In this document: piece after piece, positions 8,895 through 19,997 of the stretch
How positions within the stretch are numbered: the stretch's first letter is position 1
Layout of the letters: the number at the start of each line of letters is the position of its first letter
Source: Aliiruegeria sabulilitoris
Lineage (GTDB): Bacteria > Pseudomonadota > Alphaproteobacteria > Rhodobacterales > Rhodobacteraceae
Direction of reading: 5' to 3'
Length of the DNA stretch: 64,000 bases
NCBI RefSeq assembly: GCF_001558155.1
Contig: NZ_LOAS01000009.1
Location: forward strand, 186,001 to 250,000
Notes under the pieces: model-generated
The model's database searches: none
Told to the model about the DNA's origin: nothing
The model's input: only the letters and a program-made list of their open reading frames with translations
Translations under genes and position numbers: made by a program

Positions 8895-10175
8895 GTGCTG
8901 CAAGTGATTTCGGCCAGCTGGGCCCTTCTATTCGGAATTCTGCTGCTGATGGTCGGCAACGGCGTGCAGGGCACGTTGCTCGGCATTCGCGGCGGTATCG
9001 AAGGATTCTCGACGTTCGAGATGTCCATTGTGATGTCGGCCTATTTTCTCGGCTTCCTGGGGGGCTCCCGCCTGGCGCCGGAGATGATCCGTCGTGTCGG
9101 CCATATTCGCGTCTTTGCCGCTCTCGGCTCGTTCGTCTCGGCGATTCTGATCCTCTACCCGCTCTTCGCGCACCCGGTGGCCTGGGCGTTTGGCCGCGTG
9201 CTGATGGGATTCTGCCTGTCCGGCGTCTACGTGACCGCCGAAAGCTGGCTCAACAACGCGGTGACAAATGAGCGGCGCGGACAGGCTCTTTCTCTCTACG
9301 TGATCGTGCAGATGGCGGGGGTGGTGGCAGCGCAGGGGCTGCTGCTGGTGGGCGATCCCTCCGGCTTCGTGCTTTTCATCATCCCGTCGGTTCTGGTCTC
9401 TATCTCCTTCGCGCCGATCCTGCTGGCAGTTCAGCCAACCCCGGCCTACGACACGACGAAACCAATGAGCCTGCGCAAGCTCTGGAAGGTGTCGCAACTG
9501 GGTTGCGTGGGCTTTTTCCTGCTTGGCGGGGTCTTTTCGGCGCTGTTCGGCATGGCCTCGGTCTATGGATCGGAAGCCGGGTTGAGCGTGGGCCAGATCT
9601 CCGGATTCATTGCCACGATCTATCTTGGCGGCATGATCATGCAATATCCGATCGGCTGGATGTCGGACCGGATGGACCGCCGCCAGTTGATCATGGTTCT
9701 CGCGGCTGTCGGCGCGGTCGCCGCGGCCCTCGCCATGACCATGGCCGAAGATTTTTCGACATTGCTCGCGGCCGCCTTCATCATTGGCGGCACCGCAAAC
9801 CCGCTATACGCGCTCGTGCTTGCCTATGTGAACGATCACCTCGAATATGAAGACATGGCCGCGGCCTCGGGCGGGCTGATCTTCATCAACGGGGTCGGCG
9901 CCATTTCCGGCCCGCTTGTGACAGGCTGGATGATGGGAGCGGTTGGCCCCCAAGGTTTCTTCCTGTTCCTGACGGTGCTCAGCACCACGCTGGCGGGCTA
10001 TGCGGCCTATCGCATGACGCAGAGCGACGCAGTGCCGGTGGACGAGACGGGCTCGTACGCGCCGATCCTGCCAACTGCATCTCCGGTTGCGGTCGGGGTC
10101 GCGCAGGAAGTATTCATCGAAGCCGCGCAGGAAGCGGAGGCAGAGGCCGACGCTGAACAGGAACAGGCAGGGTAG
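8895..10175 (+). CDS. MFS transporter
   Basis: A 426-residue inner-membrane permease of the major facilitator superfamily with about 12 hydrophobic segments. The GFCLSGVYVTAESWLNNAV region and the loop GWMSDRMDRRQLIM between TM8 and TM9 match the YcaD/UMF-like branch of MFS carriers; the substrate is unknown. The C-terminus carries an acidic Glu/Ala-rich tail of about 20 residues (AQEAEAEADAEQEQAG). The start is taken at GTG 8895 because it begins the first membrane segment and AGAGG lies nine bases upstream; earlier in-frame starts would add an unconserved-looking leader. Confidence 0.85.
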   Translation: MLQVISASWALLFGILLLMVGNGVQGTLLGIRGGIEGFSTFEMSIVMSAYFLGFLGGSRLAPEMIRRVGHIRVFAALGSFVSAILILYPLFAHPVAWAFGRVLMGFCLSGVYVTAESWLNNAVTNERRGQALSLYVIVQMAGVVAAQGLLLVGDPSGFVLFIIPSVLVSISFAPILLAVQPTPAYDTTKPMSLRKLWKVSQLGCVGFFLLGGVFSALFGMASVYGSEAGLSVGQISGFIATIYLGGMIMQYPIGWMSDRMDRRQLIMVLAAVGAVAAALAMTMAEDFSTLLAAAFIIGGTANPLYALVLAYVNDHLEYEDMAAASGGLIFINGVGAISGPLVTGWMMGAVGPQGFFLFLTVLSTTLAGYAAYRMTQSDAVPVDETGSYAPILPTASPVAVGVAQEVFIEAAQEAEAEADAEQEQAG

Positions 10176-10216
10176 ACCGGTCGGAAACGGCTCCCGCCGA
10201 ATTGGAGGACATCCCC

Positions 10217-10807
10217 ATGGCGGAGATTGCCGCAGCCGACATAAGGCGATTCTGGATAGAGGAGATCGGTCCTCAGAAGTGGTACGTGCAGGAAGAGGCT
10301 CTGGATACGGAAATCCGGGAGCGTTTCCTGCCCTGCTGGCAGGCTGCTCATGATGGCGAGCTCTCGGATTGGTGCGAAGACCCTCAGGGCGTTCTGGGGT
10401 ATCTTATTCTGACCGATCAGTTGCCGCGCAACATGTTTCGCGGCGATGCGCGGTCCTTTGCGACCGATGGCGCGGCGCGGAGGGCAGCCAAGAAGGCGAT
10501 CGATCGCCGCTGGGACCTCGCCATACCGGAGCCGGAGCGTCAGTTCTTCTATCTTCCGCTGATGCATTCGGAGACGCTGGGCGACCAGGATTCCTGCATT
10601 CGACTGATGAGCGAACGGATGCCCCAGACCGGCGCCTCCAACCTGCTTCATGCACGGGCGCATCGCGAAATCGTCCGGCGTTTCGGACGTTTCCCGTATC
10701 GCAACGCGGCGTTTGGACGGATGACGCTTCCGGTCGAGCAGAAATTCCTCGACGGCGCCGGATATGCTGGAATCCTGCAGGAAATTCAAAAGAAAGACGG
10801 GAAGTAA
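10217..10807 (+). CDS. DUF924 family protein
   Basis: A 196-residue soluble protein of the DUF924 family, an all-helical TPR-like fold of unknown function. Diagnostic blocks are IRRFWIEEIGPQKWY at the N-terminus, YLILTDQLPRNMFRG near residue 65 and ERQFFYLPLMHSE near residue 108. A GGAGGA seven bases before ATG 10217 fixes the start over the in-frame TTG at 10202. It lies 41 bp after the MFS gene and may share its transcript. Confidence 0.9.
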   Translation: MAEIAAADIRRFWIEEIGPQKWYVQEEALDTEIRERFLPCWQAAHDGELSDWCEDPQGVLGYLILTDQLPRNMFRGDARSFATDGAARRAAKKAIDRRWDLAIPEPERQFFYLPLMHSETLGDQDSCIRLMSERMPQTGASNLLHARAHREIVRRFGRFPYRNAAFGRMTLPVEQKFLDGAGYAGILQEIQKKDGK

Positions 10808-10828
10808 TTCGACCTGACGTTCGCGGTG

Positions 10829-10958
10829 GCGGGGGCGCTGCCCCCGCGCTCTGGCAAGTGCTCTCCCCCGAGACATTTCGGGAAAGAGGAGAACGGTGGC
10901 GCTGTCTCATTCATCTTTCCCGAAGATACCTCCGCCGGAGGCACGATCCGCAGGGTCG
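10829..10958 (-). repeat. Composite intergenic repeat, copy B
   Basis: This is the reverse-strand counterpart of the element at 5970-6094. Read on the minus strand it gives CCCTGCGGATCGTGCCTCCG, then GGAGGTATCTTCGGGAAAG, a variable spacer, CCCGAAATGTCTCGGGGGAG, and a GC-rich hairpin ending in CGGGGGCAGCGCCCCCG. Segment order and orientation within the element are conserved between copies. It occupies the 307-bp gap between the DUF924 gene and lpd; apart from it I see only a short GTTTA-atgc-TAAAC inverted repeat at 11075-11088. Confidence 0.75.
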
Positions 10959-11114
10959 GTTACGCATTTTCAAGCGGGGCGCCCTCGATCGAGATATGCG
11001 CGCGACGTATGGCAGCCATTCGCGTCTTTCCTTCGAATCGGTGAAGACCGGGGCTTCGCGGCGGGCTGAAAATAGTTTAATGCTAAACCAGTTTTGGGAT
11101 TTGGAGGGCCGGAA

Positions 11115-12509
11115 ATGGCTGCACAGACTTTCGACATGATCGTGATCGGCGCCGGTCCGGGCGGCTATGTGGCCGCGATCCGCGGCGCGCAGCTGGGCCT
11201 CAAGGTTGCCTGCGTCGAGCGTGAACATCTCGGCGGGATCTGCCTGAACTGGGGCTGCATCCCGACCAAGGCGCTGCTGCGGTCCTCCGAAGTGTTCCAC
11301 TTGATGGAGAGGGCGGGAGAGTTCGGCCTGAAGGTCGAGAAACTCGGCTATGACATCGACGCCGTGGTCAAGCGCTCCCGCGGCGTGGCCGCGCAGCTCT
11401 CGGGCGGCATCGGGCATCTGTTCAAGAAGAACAAGGTGACCACGATCATGGGCGAGGCAATGCTCACCGGGAAGGGCAAGGTTTCGGTCAAGACCGACAA
11501 GGGTACCGAGGAACTGAGCGCGAAAAATATCGTTGTCGCCACCGGTGCGCGGGCGCGTGAACTGCCCGGGCTTGAGGCGGACGGCAAACGCGTCTGGACG
11601 TACAAGCACGCGCTGCAGCCGCCGCACATGCCGGGGAAGCTTCTGGTGATCGGCTCGGGTGCTATCGGTATCGAGTTTGCCAGCTTCTACAACACGCTTG
11701 GCGCCGACACGACGGTTGTCGAGGTCATGGATCGGGTGCTGCCGGTAGAAGATGCCGAGATCTCGGCCTTCGCCAAGAAGCAGTTCGTCAAGCAGGGCAT
11801 GAAGATCATGGAGAAAGCCATGGTCAAGCAACTCGACCGCTCCGCCGACAAGGTGGTTGCCCATATCGAGGTGGGCGGCAAGGTCGAGAAGCAGGAATTC
11901 GACACCGTGATCTCGGCGGTCGGGATCGTCGGCAACGTGGAAAATCTCGGTCTCGAGGCGCTCGGCGTAAAGATCGACCGCACCCATGTCGTGACCGACG
12001 AATTCTGCCGCACCGGCGTCGACGGGCTCTATGCCATCGGCGACATCGCCGGGGCGCCGTGGCTTGCGCACAAGGCCAGCCATGAAGGCGTGATGGTGGC
12101 GGAGCTGATCAAGGGGCTGCACGCGCACCCGGTCAAGCCCGAGAGCATTGCAGGCTGCACCTATTGCCACCCGCAGGTGGCCAGTGTCGGGCTGACCGAG
12201 GCCAAGGCCAAGGAAGCCGGCTACGACGTGAAGGTCGGCCGTTTCTCCTTTGTCGGCAATGGCAAGGCGATCGCGCTTGGCGAGCCGCAGGGTCTGGTCA
12301 AGACAGTGTTTGATGCCAAGACTGGAGAGCTTCTGGGCGCTCATATGGTCGGTGCCGAGGTGACCGAGATGATCCAGGGCTATGTCATTGGCCGCAAGCT
12401 CGAGACGACCGAGCAGGACCTGATGGAGACCGTTTTCCCGCATCCGACGCTCAGCGAGATGATGCATGAAAGCGTGCTCGACGCGTTCGATCGGGTTATC
12501 CACATGTAA
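11115..12509 (+). CDS. lpd: Dihydrolipoyl dehydrogenase (E3)
   Basis: A 464-residue FAD flavoenzyme that reoxidises dihydrolipoamide in 2-oxoacid dehydrogenase or glycine-cleavage complexes, using NAD+. The FAD site GAGPGGYVAA is at residues 12-21 and the redox disulfide is Cys43/Cys48 in GGICLNWGCIPTKALL. The NAD site GSGAIGIEFASFY lies near residue 180, and the C-terminal HPTLSEMMHES supplies the catalytic His-Glu pair. Here it stands alone rather than next to E1/E2 genes, so it probably serves complexes encoded elsewhere. A GGAGGG is present before the ATG, and a strong terminator hairpin follows at 12538-12578. Confidence 0.95.
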   Translation: MAAQTFDMIVIGAGPGGYVAAIRGAQLGLKVACVEREHLGGICLNWGCIPTKALLRSSEVFHLMERAGEFGLKVEKLGYDIDAVVKRSRGVAAQLSGGIGHLFKKNKVTTIMGEAMLTGKGKVSVKTDKGTEELSAKNIVVATGARARELPGLEADGKRVWTYKHALQPPHMPGKLLVIGSGAIGIEFASFYNTLGADTTVVEVMDRVLPVEDAEISAFAKKQFVKQGMKIMEKAMVKQLDRSADKVVAHIEVGGKVEKQEFDTVISAVGIVGNVENLGLEALGVKIDRTHVVTDEFCRTGVDGLYAIGDIAGAPWLAHKASHEGVMVAELIKGLHAHPVKPESIAGCTYCHPQVASVGLTEAKAKEAGYDVKVGRFSFVGNGKAIALGEPQGLVKTVFDAKTGELLGAHMVGAEVTEMIQGYVIGRKLETTEQDLMETVFPHPTLSEMMHESVLDAFDRVIHM

Positions 12510-12537
12510 AGTCTCGACAGGGGCAATTTGCGACATT

Positions 12538-12578
12538 GGCCGCAGTCTGTTTCAAGCGCAGGCTGCGGCCGTTGTTTT
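12538..12578 (+). terminator. Intrinsic terminator after lpd
   Basis: A near-perfect 12-bp stem, GGCCGCAGTCTG at 12538-12549 with CAGGCTGCGGCC at 12559-12570, is followed by GTTGTTTT. It ends the lpd transcript 29 bp after its stop codon and lies just before the ribosome-binding site of the next small gene. Confidence 0.8.
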
Positions 12579-12590
12579 GGGAGAAATGCC

Positions 12591-12980
12591 ATGTTGAGAC
12601 TCTCCGCCGCCCTCGTGTTTACCCTGGCCTTTGCAGCCCCTGCAGCCGCGCAGCAGCTCCTTGGGGGCTATTATGCAATGATCGGCTATGAAGACATGCG
12701 GAATTCCAAGGGTGCGCCTTTGCGGGATTTCTGCGCCATCATCCAGCAGGACCGGGCGAATGTGCATAAATTCGGCATCGTGCACGAATATGACGAATAC
12801 GATGCCTGGTTCACGACCTTGGCCAATCGCAAGAAAATCTCGGCCGATTGCAGGGTCGGGGCAGGCTCGGAGTATATTCCTTCTGCCATCCTGCGCGGTG
12901 AACGGCGCTATGTCCGGGTGCAGGTCTATGGCTGGGGCGGCACGCCGCAATTCGTCATCGTGCATGAGGGCGCCGGTTGA
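12591..12980 (+). CDS. Small exported protein of unknown function
   Basis: A 129-residue protein with a clear signal peptide (MLRLSAALVFTLAFAAPAAA, cleavage about residue 20). The mature part has two cysteines (in RDFCAII and SADCRV), which could form a disulfide, and is rich in tyrosine and tryptophan. I do not recognise a family. The ATG is preceded by GGGAG seven bases upstream. The lpd terminator immediately precedes it, so it either relies on read-through or has its own promoter within the terminator region. Confidence 0.65.
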   Translation: MLRLSAALVFTLAFAAPAAAQQLLGGYYAMIGYEDMRNSKGAPLRDFCAIIQQDRANVHKFGIVHEYDEYDAWFTTLANRKKISADCRVGAGSEYIPSAILRGERRYVRVQVYGWGGTPQFVIVHEGAG

Positions 12981-13082
12981 GAATACGGCGGGATCCCGCG
13001 CTAGGAAACGAATGGACGCCATGAGGGCTTGTTCTTCGATTCTGGTGGGTTACAGCTTTCCCTATCATACAGGAGATAAACC

Positions 13083-13292
13083 ATGAAAACTCGTCTGACC
13101 ATTGTTGCGCTTGCGGGCGCGCTGATGCTTTCGGTTGCTGGCTGCACGGACAATACCGCCATGAATGCGGCGACCGGTGCCGCCGTGGGCGGCGTGATCG
13201 GCAACCAGTTCGGATCCGGCCAGGGCAAGACCGCCATGACCGTTGCTGGCGCGGCAGCCGGTGCCGCCGTGGGCGCCAACGCCACCAACTGA
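13083..13292 (+). CDS. Glycine-zipper lipoprotein (OsmB-like)
   Basis: A 69-residue lipoprotein. The lipobox LSVAGC places the lipidated cysteine at residue 21. The mature part consists almost entirely of a glycine-zipper repeat (GAAVGGVIGNQFGSG, then AGAAAGAAVGAN), the pattern seen in OsmB- and Rickettsia 17-kDa-antigen-type outer-membrane lipoproteins. The role is probably envelope or osmotic stress by family analogy. AGGAGAT before the ATG is a strong ribosome-binding site. A hairpin terminator follows. Confidence 0.8.
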   Translation: MKTRLTIVALAGALMLSVAGCTDNTAMNAATGAAVGGVIGNQFGSGQGKTAMTVAGAAAGAAVGANATN

Positions 13293-13298
13293 ACAGAT

Positions 13299-13326
13299 GC
13301 CCGTGAGCCGGATTTGGCTCGCGGGC
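13299..13326 (+). terminator. Hairpin terminator after the glycine-zipper lipoprotein gene
   Basis: GCCCGTGAGCC at 13299-13309 pairs with GGCTCGCGGGC at 13316-13326 across a six-base loop, seven bases after the stop codon. The run after it (TTCC) is not U-rich, so termination efficiency is uncertain. Confidence 0.55.
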
Positions 13327-13366
13327 TTCCGATCGTTCTGGATATCGTGGCTGACGGTCGCTCCGG

Positions 13367-13603
13367 TCAGCCTTTCAGCCAGCCTTCGAGCTTGCTTGTA
13401 TCCGGCAACCCGCCGGCATGGACCAGCTTGCCGTCCACGCTGATGCCCGGGGTGGACATGACCCCCGCCATGGCGATCTCGCGCGGATCCGTCACCTTTT
13501 CCACCTCGACTTCGAGCCCGAGCGCGCTGGCGGCGTTCCGAACCATATCGGCGGTGGTTTCGCAGCGTTTGCAGCCGGGGCCGTAGACCTTGATCGATTT
13601 CAT
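13367..13603 (-). CDS. Small thioredoxin-like redox protein
   Basis: A 78-residue protein that starts with a beta strand and the redox motif CKRC (residues 11-14, in VYGPGCKRCE). A cis-proline-like MSTPGISVDGKLVHAG segment near residue 49 follows, as in the 'redox-active disulfide protein 2' or MTH895-like thioredoxins. It is cytosolic. It is the last gene of an arsR-permease operon, nine bases after the permease stop. That arrangement recurs with COG0701 permeases and suggests a role in reducing the metalloid or the transporter's cysteines, though this is inference. GAGGTG precedes the ATG. Confidence 0.85.
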   Translation of the reverse strand: MKSIKVYGPGCKRCETTADMVRNAASALGLEVEVEKVTDPREIAMAGVMSTPGISVDGKLVHAGGLPDTSKLEGWLKG

Positions 13604-13612
13604 TTTTTCACC

Positions 13613-14677
13613 TCAGAACAGGATGTTGAACAGGAAGCCCACCATCAGGATGCCGGTTCCGACAACGCCGATGAAGACCGCGATCAAGCGCAGCGTCAGC
13701 ACCTGGCGCAGGATGATCATTTCAGGGAGCGAGAGCGCGATGACGCTCATCATGAAGGCCAGCACCGTGCCGAGGGCCGCGCCCTTGCCGAGCAGTGCCT
13801 CGACGATGGGGATGATGCCGGCCGCGTTGGTGTACATCGGGATGCCCATGACGACGGCAGCCGGGACGGACCACCACGCATCCGCGCCCATGATGCGGAC
13901 CATCAGGTCTTCGGGCACATAACCGTGGATCAGCGCACCGAGCGCGATACCGAGGATGATCCAGACCCAGACCTTGGCGAAAATCTCACGCACGGCTTCG
14001 ATGCCGAGCCGGTAGCGATCCACGAGAGTGAGCGGTTCGTCGTCCAGCCCGTCCTGCGGTGCGGCGCCGGCATGGATTTCCTGCACCCAGTCTTGCAGCC
14101 AGCCTTCCAGTTTCAGTTTTCCGATGATGAATCCGGCGACGATGGCAATGCCGAGGCCGAAAACCAGGTAGGTGACCGCCACCTGCCAGCCAACGAGCCC
14201 GATGAGCAGGATCAGCGCCACCTCGTTGACCATCGGCGCGGCGATCAGGAAAGAGAAGGTCACCCCGAGCGGCACGCCCGCGGAGACGAAGCCGATGAAG
14301 AGCGGCACGGCAGAGCAGGAGCAGAAGGGGGTCAGCACGCCCAGGCCCGCCGCCATCGCGTTGCCCAGTCCTTCGCGTTTGCCCGACAGGGCTGCGCGGG
14401 TCTTTTCCGGGCTGAAGAAACTGCGCACCACGCCCATGGCAAAGACGATCAGCGTCAGCAGCATCATCACCTTGGGCACGTCATAGAAGAAGAAGGCCAG
14501 CGCCTCGCCGGTATGGCTGTAACGGTCCACCGGCAGCAGTGCGACGAGCCATTCCGACAGCGGGATCAACTGCTTGTAGAGCGCGTACCAAGCGACGACC
14601 AGCACCGCGACGGCGAGGTGCCAGGCGATGGGCGGCCAGTCCCCGTGGGGCAGGGCAGGTTGGGTTTCGGAGCTCAT
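13613..14677 (-). CDS. COG0701/DUF318 permease, ArsP-like
   Basis: A 354-residue inner-membrane protein with about eight to ten hydrophobic segments. The conserved cysteine motif TPFCSCSAVPLF (Cys119, Cys121) and the repeat-like GIPMYTNAAGIIPI element define the COG0701 permease family. The best-studied member, ArsP, exports trivalent organoarsenicals using membrane cysteines. The start ATG (14677) overlaps the arsR stop as ATGA, so translation is coupled. Control by the adjacent As-type ArsR strongly suggests metalloid or organoarsenical efflux; the exact substrate is not proven by sequence. Confidence 0.85.
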   Translation of the reverse strand: MSSETQPALPHGDWPPIAWHLAVAVLVVAWYALYKQLIPLSEWLVALLPVDRYSHTGEALAFFFYDVPKVMMLLTLIVFAMGVVRSFFSPEKTRAALSGKREGLGNAMAAGLGVLTPFCSCSAVPLFIGFVSAGVPLGVTFSFLIAAPMVNEVALILLIGLVGWQVAVTYLVFGLGIAIVAGFIIGKLKLEGWLQDWVQEIHAGAAPQDGLDDEPLTLVDRYRLGIEAVREIFAKVWVWIILGIALGALIHGYVPEDLMVRIMGADAWWSVPAAVVMGIPMYTNAAGIIPIVEALLGKGAALGTVLAFMMSVIALSLPEMIILRQVLTLRLIAVFIGVVGTGILMVGFLFNILF

Positions 14678-14961
14678 GCGGCATTCCTTTCCGAGGCGGA
14701 CTCGGCTGCGAGCACGGCGTCGATCACGGCGGTCAGTTCCGGGGCGAGATCCGGGTTGCGGCGGTAGCGCACCCATTGCGCATCGCGCCTGTCGATGATG
14801 ATTCCGGCCAGTTTGAGCGTTTTCATGTGGCGCGACATCCGGCTCTGGGTCGCGTCCAGTTTTGTCATGAGTTCACAGACGCAATGCTCACCGCCGTCCC
14901 AGACGATGCGCAGGGCGGCGAGGCGAACAGGGTCGGCTATGGCGGAGAGAAATGCCTGCAT
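14674..14961 (-). CDS. arsR: ArsR/SmtB-family metalloregulator
   Basis: A 95-residue winged-helix repressor. HCVCELM (Cys27, Cys29) matches the alpha-3 As(III)/Sb(III)-sensing CxC motif of classical ArsR, and it is followed by the recognition helix TQSRMSRHMKTLKLAGI. ATG at 14961 is chosen because AAGGAG lies seven bases upstream; an in-frame upstream ATG at 14997 would fall in the operator. It is the first gene of the arsR-permease-thioredoxin operon and probably represses its own transcription through the palindrome at 14979-15000. Confidence 0.9.
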   Translation of the reverse strand: MQAFLSAIADPVRLAALRIVWDGGEHCVCELMTKLDATQSRMSRHMKTLKLAGIIIDRRDAQWVRYRRNPDLAPELTAVIDAVLAAESASERNAA

Positions 14962-14978
14962 GCGAGTCTCCTTGCTGG

Positions 14979-15000
14979 CATATGCTTCACGGCGCATATG
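14979..15000. promoter_or_regulatory. ArsR operator palindrome
   Basis: A perfect inverted repeat, CATATGC-N8-GCATATG, lies 18 bp upstream of the arsR start codon. Its size and position fit an ArsR dimer site overlapping the promoter. Identification as the ArsR site is inference from position and symmetry. Confidence 0.75.
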
Positions 15001-15150
15001 CGCCTACCTGCATCTTGAGGCAAGGCCCAGCTTGTCGCAGGCCGCTCTCGGAACAGGCATATTCTCGATGTTTACTTTTTGTTCTTAGTTTTCGATTGGA
15101 GAATCCGCCGCCATCGCCTATCTGAAGAGCATCCGGTCACGGGGTGAGAG

Positions 15151-18018
<2,868 letters not shown>

Positions 18019-18210
18019 CGACCCGGCGCTCCCTGATGGCTTTCCCGGAAAACGCATGCCGGGGAGGCTCCCGCCCGTCGTCGACGCGTCACAGATGCGC
18101 TCCTCCCGTTGGGGGTGGCCGCCCACCTTCGGTGTGCGGTGGTTGCGCCCAGCCTGGAGGTCTGGTTCGGTTGGACCTGTAGCTGTCCGGGCCCGTGAAG
18201 GAGAGGTGTC

Positions 18211-18639
18211 ATGTCAACGAGTACAGAGAGTCGAAACGGCGCCTGCCATTGCGGCGCGGTACGGTTTCGCGTGCGGCTGAGCGATGGGTTGGCGACGGCG
18301 CGCCGTTGCTCCTGCTCCTATTGCCGGATGCGCGGCGCGGTGGCGGTGTCCGCACCTCTGGACGGGATTGAAATCCTGTCGGGCGCAGAGAACCTGACCC
18401 TCTACCAATTCAATACCGGAACGGCGAAACACTATTTCTGCAAGACCTGCGGGATCTACACCCACCACCAGCGGCGCTCCAACCCGGAACAGTACGGGGT
18501 CAATGCGGCCTGTCTGGAGGGCGTCAGCCCCTTTGATTTCTCCGAAATCGTCGTCAATGACGGGGTGAACCATCCTGCCGACCGTGCGTCCAGCGGTGAG
18601 ACGCCGGTATCAGGTATATTGCAATTCATCTCCGACTGA
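18211..18639 (+). CDS. GFA/CENP-V domain protein
   Basis: A 142-residue protein of the glutathione-dependent formaldehyde-activating enzyme (Gfa/CENP-V) fold, a zinc-binding beta-tent. The expected cysteines are present: GACHCGAVRF at the N-terminus, CSCSYC near residue 34 and FCKTCGIYTHH near residue 77. Many members are annotated as S-hydroxymethylglutathione synthase, but the activity is disputed and this copy's substrate is unknown. GAAGGAGAGG precedes the ATG. Confidence 0.9.
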   Translation: MSTSTESRNGACHCGAVRFRVRLSDGLATARRCSCSYCRMRGAVAVSAPLDGIEILSGAENLTLYQFNTGTAKHYFCKTCGIYTHHQRRSNPEQYGVNAACLEGVSPFDFSEIVVNDGVNHPADRASSGETPVSGILQFISD

Positions 18640-18641
18640 CG

Positions 18642-18706
18642 GCCGCGTAGCGGCCAGCGCCGCGCAAGCGGCGCCATCGCCGCTCGGGCTCTGCCCGGCG
18701 GCAAGC
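18642..18706. repeat. Three tandem GC-rich stem-loops
   Basis: Directly after the GFA-type gene are three consecutive hairpins: GGCCGC-gta-GCGGCC, GCGCCGC-gcaa-GCGGCGC and an imperfect GCCGCTCGGGC/GCCCGGCGGC. No U-run follows. They may stabilise the 3' end of the upstream mRNA or act as a Rho-dependent boundary before the liu promoter. Confidence 0.6.
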
Positions 18707-18759
18707 CACCTTCGTGCCTGTGCCGCACTGGCGTTCCAGAATTCCGCCTTCATTCGTGA

Positions 18760-18805
18760 TTGACCTGCAGGGCGAACCGTGACTACTATTTGAACGCTTG
18801 TTCAA
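18760..18805 (+). promoter_or_regulatory. liu operon promoter with overlapping palindromic operator
   Basis: A sigma70-like promoter TTGACC (18760-18765), 18-bp spacer, TACTAT (18784-18789). The perfect inverted repeat TTGAAC-gctt-GTTCAA (18790-18805) follows immediately and would cover the transcription start, as expected of a repressor site. The symmetry and spacing suit a TetR-type regulator. No regulator gene is visible in the window. Confidence 0.65.
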
Positions 18806-18830
18806 TAACGGGGAGGGGAGGCCCTGTGGC

Positions 18831-19994
18831 ATGTTCAATGCGACGTTACAGTTCGATATCGGCGAAGAGGCGTCCGCACTGCGCGAGATGGTTCATCGCT
18901 GGGCGCAGGAGCGGGTAAAGCCGCTTGCGGCTGACATCGATTCCGGCAACCTGTTTCCCCCGGATCTCTGGCGAGAGATGGGAGAACTGGGCCTGCTTGG
19001 AATCACGGTGCCCGAGGAATATGGCGGGGCGGACATGTCCTATCTCGCCCATACGATCGCGGTAGAGGAGATCGCGCGGGCTTCGGCCTCGGTCTCGCTG
19101 TCCTATGGCGCGCATTCCAATCTTTGCGTGAACCAGATCAAGCTCAACGGCACGGAGGCGCAGAAGCGCAAATACCTGCCCGGGCTGATCTCGGGCGAAC
19201 ATGTCGGCGCGCTGGCCATGTCGGAGGCGGGGGCGGGCTCGGATGTGGTCTCGATGAAGCTGCGCGCCGAGAAGCGCAACGACCGTTATGTCCTCAACGG
19301 TACCAAGTACTGGATCACCAACGGGCCGGATGCGGATACACTGGTCGTCTATGCCAAGACCGACCCGGCGGCCGGTGCGAAGGGCATAACGGCCTTCCTC
19401 ATCGAGAAGAGCATGACCGGGTTCTCGACCAGCAAGCATTTCGACAAGCTCGGAATGCGCGGCTCCAACACCGCCGAGTTGATCTTCGAGGACGTCGAGG
19501 TGCCCTTCGAGAATGTTCTGGGCGAGGAGGGAAAGGGTGTGCGCGTCCTCATGTCCGGCCTCGATTACGAGCGGGTCGTGCTTGCGGGGATCGGCACGGG
19601 CATCATCGCGGCCTGCCTCGACGAGATCATGCCCTACATGCGCGACCGGCAGCAATTCGGCCAGCCGATCGGGAATTTCCAGCTGATGCAGGCCAAGATC
19701 GCCGACATGTACACGGCGCTGAACACGGCGCGCGCCTATGTCTACGAGGTCGCCAAGGCCTGTGACCGTGGTACGGTGACCCGCGCCGATGCCGCCGCCT
19801 GTGTTCTCTACTCCTCGGAAGTCGCCATGACACAGGCGCACCAGGCCGTGCAGGCCATGGGAGGGGCGGGGTTCATGAACGATTCTCCTGTCAGCCGGCT
19901 CTTCCGGGATGCAAAACTGATGGAGATCGGTGCCGGTACCTCGGAGATTCGCAGGATGCTCATCGGTCGGGAGATGATGCAATCAATGAGGTAA
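18831..19994 (+). CDS. ivd: Isovaleryl-CoA dehydrogenase
   Basis: A 387-residue FAD acyl-CoA dehydrogenase that oxidises isovaleryl-CoA to 3-methylcrotonyl-CoA in leucine degradation and passes electrons to ETF. It has the family motifs [17 protein letters not shown] and the C-terminal [15 protein letters not shown]. The glutamate in [11 protein letters not shown] sits where IVD enzymes keep their catalytic base, unlike most acyl-CoA dehydrogenases, so the substrate call is well supported. ATG 18831 follows a GGGAGGGGAGG tract. It is the first gene of the operon ending with the HMG-CoA lyase and methylglutaconyl-CoA hydratase genes. Confidence 0.95.
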   Translation: MFNATLQFDIGEEASALREMVHRWAQERVKPLAADIDSGNLFPPDLWREMGELGLLGITVPEEYGGADMSYLAHTIAVEEIARASASVSLSYGAHSNLCVNQIKLNGTEAQKRKYLPGLISGEHVGALAMSEAGAGSDVVSMKLRAEKRNDRYVLNGTKYWITNGPDADTLVVYAKTDPAAGAKGITAFLIEKSMTGFSTSKHFDKLGMRGSNTAELIFEDVEVPFENVLGEEGKGVRVLMSGLDYERVVLAGIGTGIIAACLDEIMPYMRDRQQFGQPIGNFQLMQAKIADMYTALNTARAYVYEVAKACDRGTVTRADAAACVLYSSEVAMTQAHQAVQAMGGAGFMNDSPVSRLFRDAKLMEIGAGTSEIRRMLIGREMMQSMR

Positions 19995-19997
19995 ACC

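Noticed and set aside
15078-15098. LexA box upstream of uvrA
   Set aside because: Only one half-site (GTTC at 15081) matches the GTTC-N7-GTTC pattern used in this group; the other half differs in most positions, so I did not list it as a feature.
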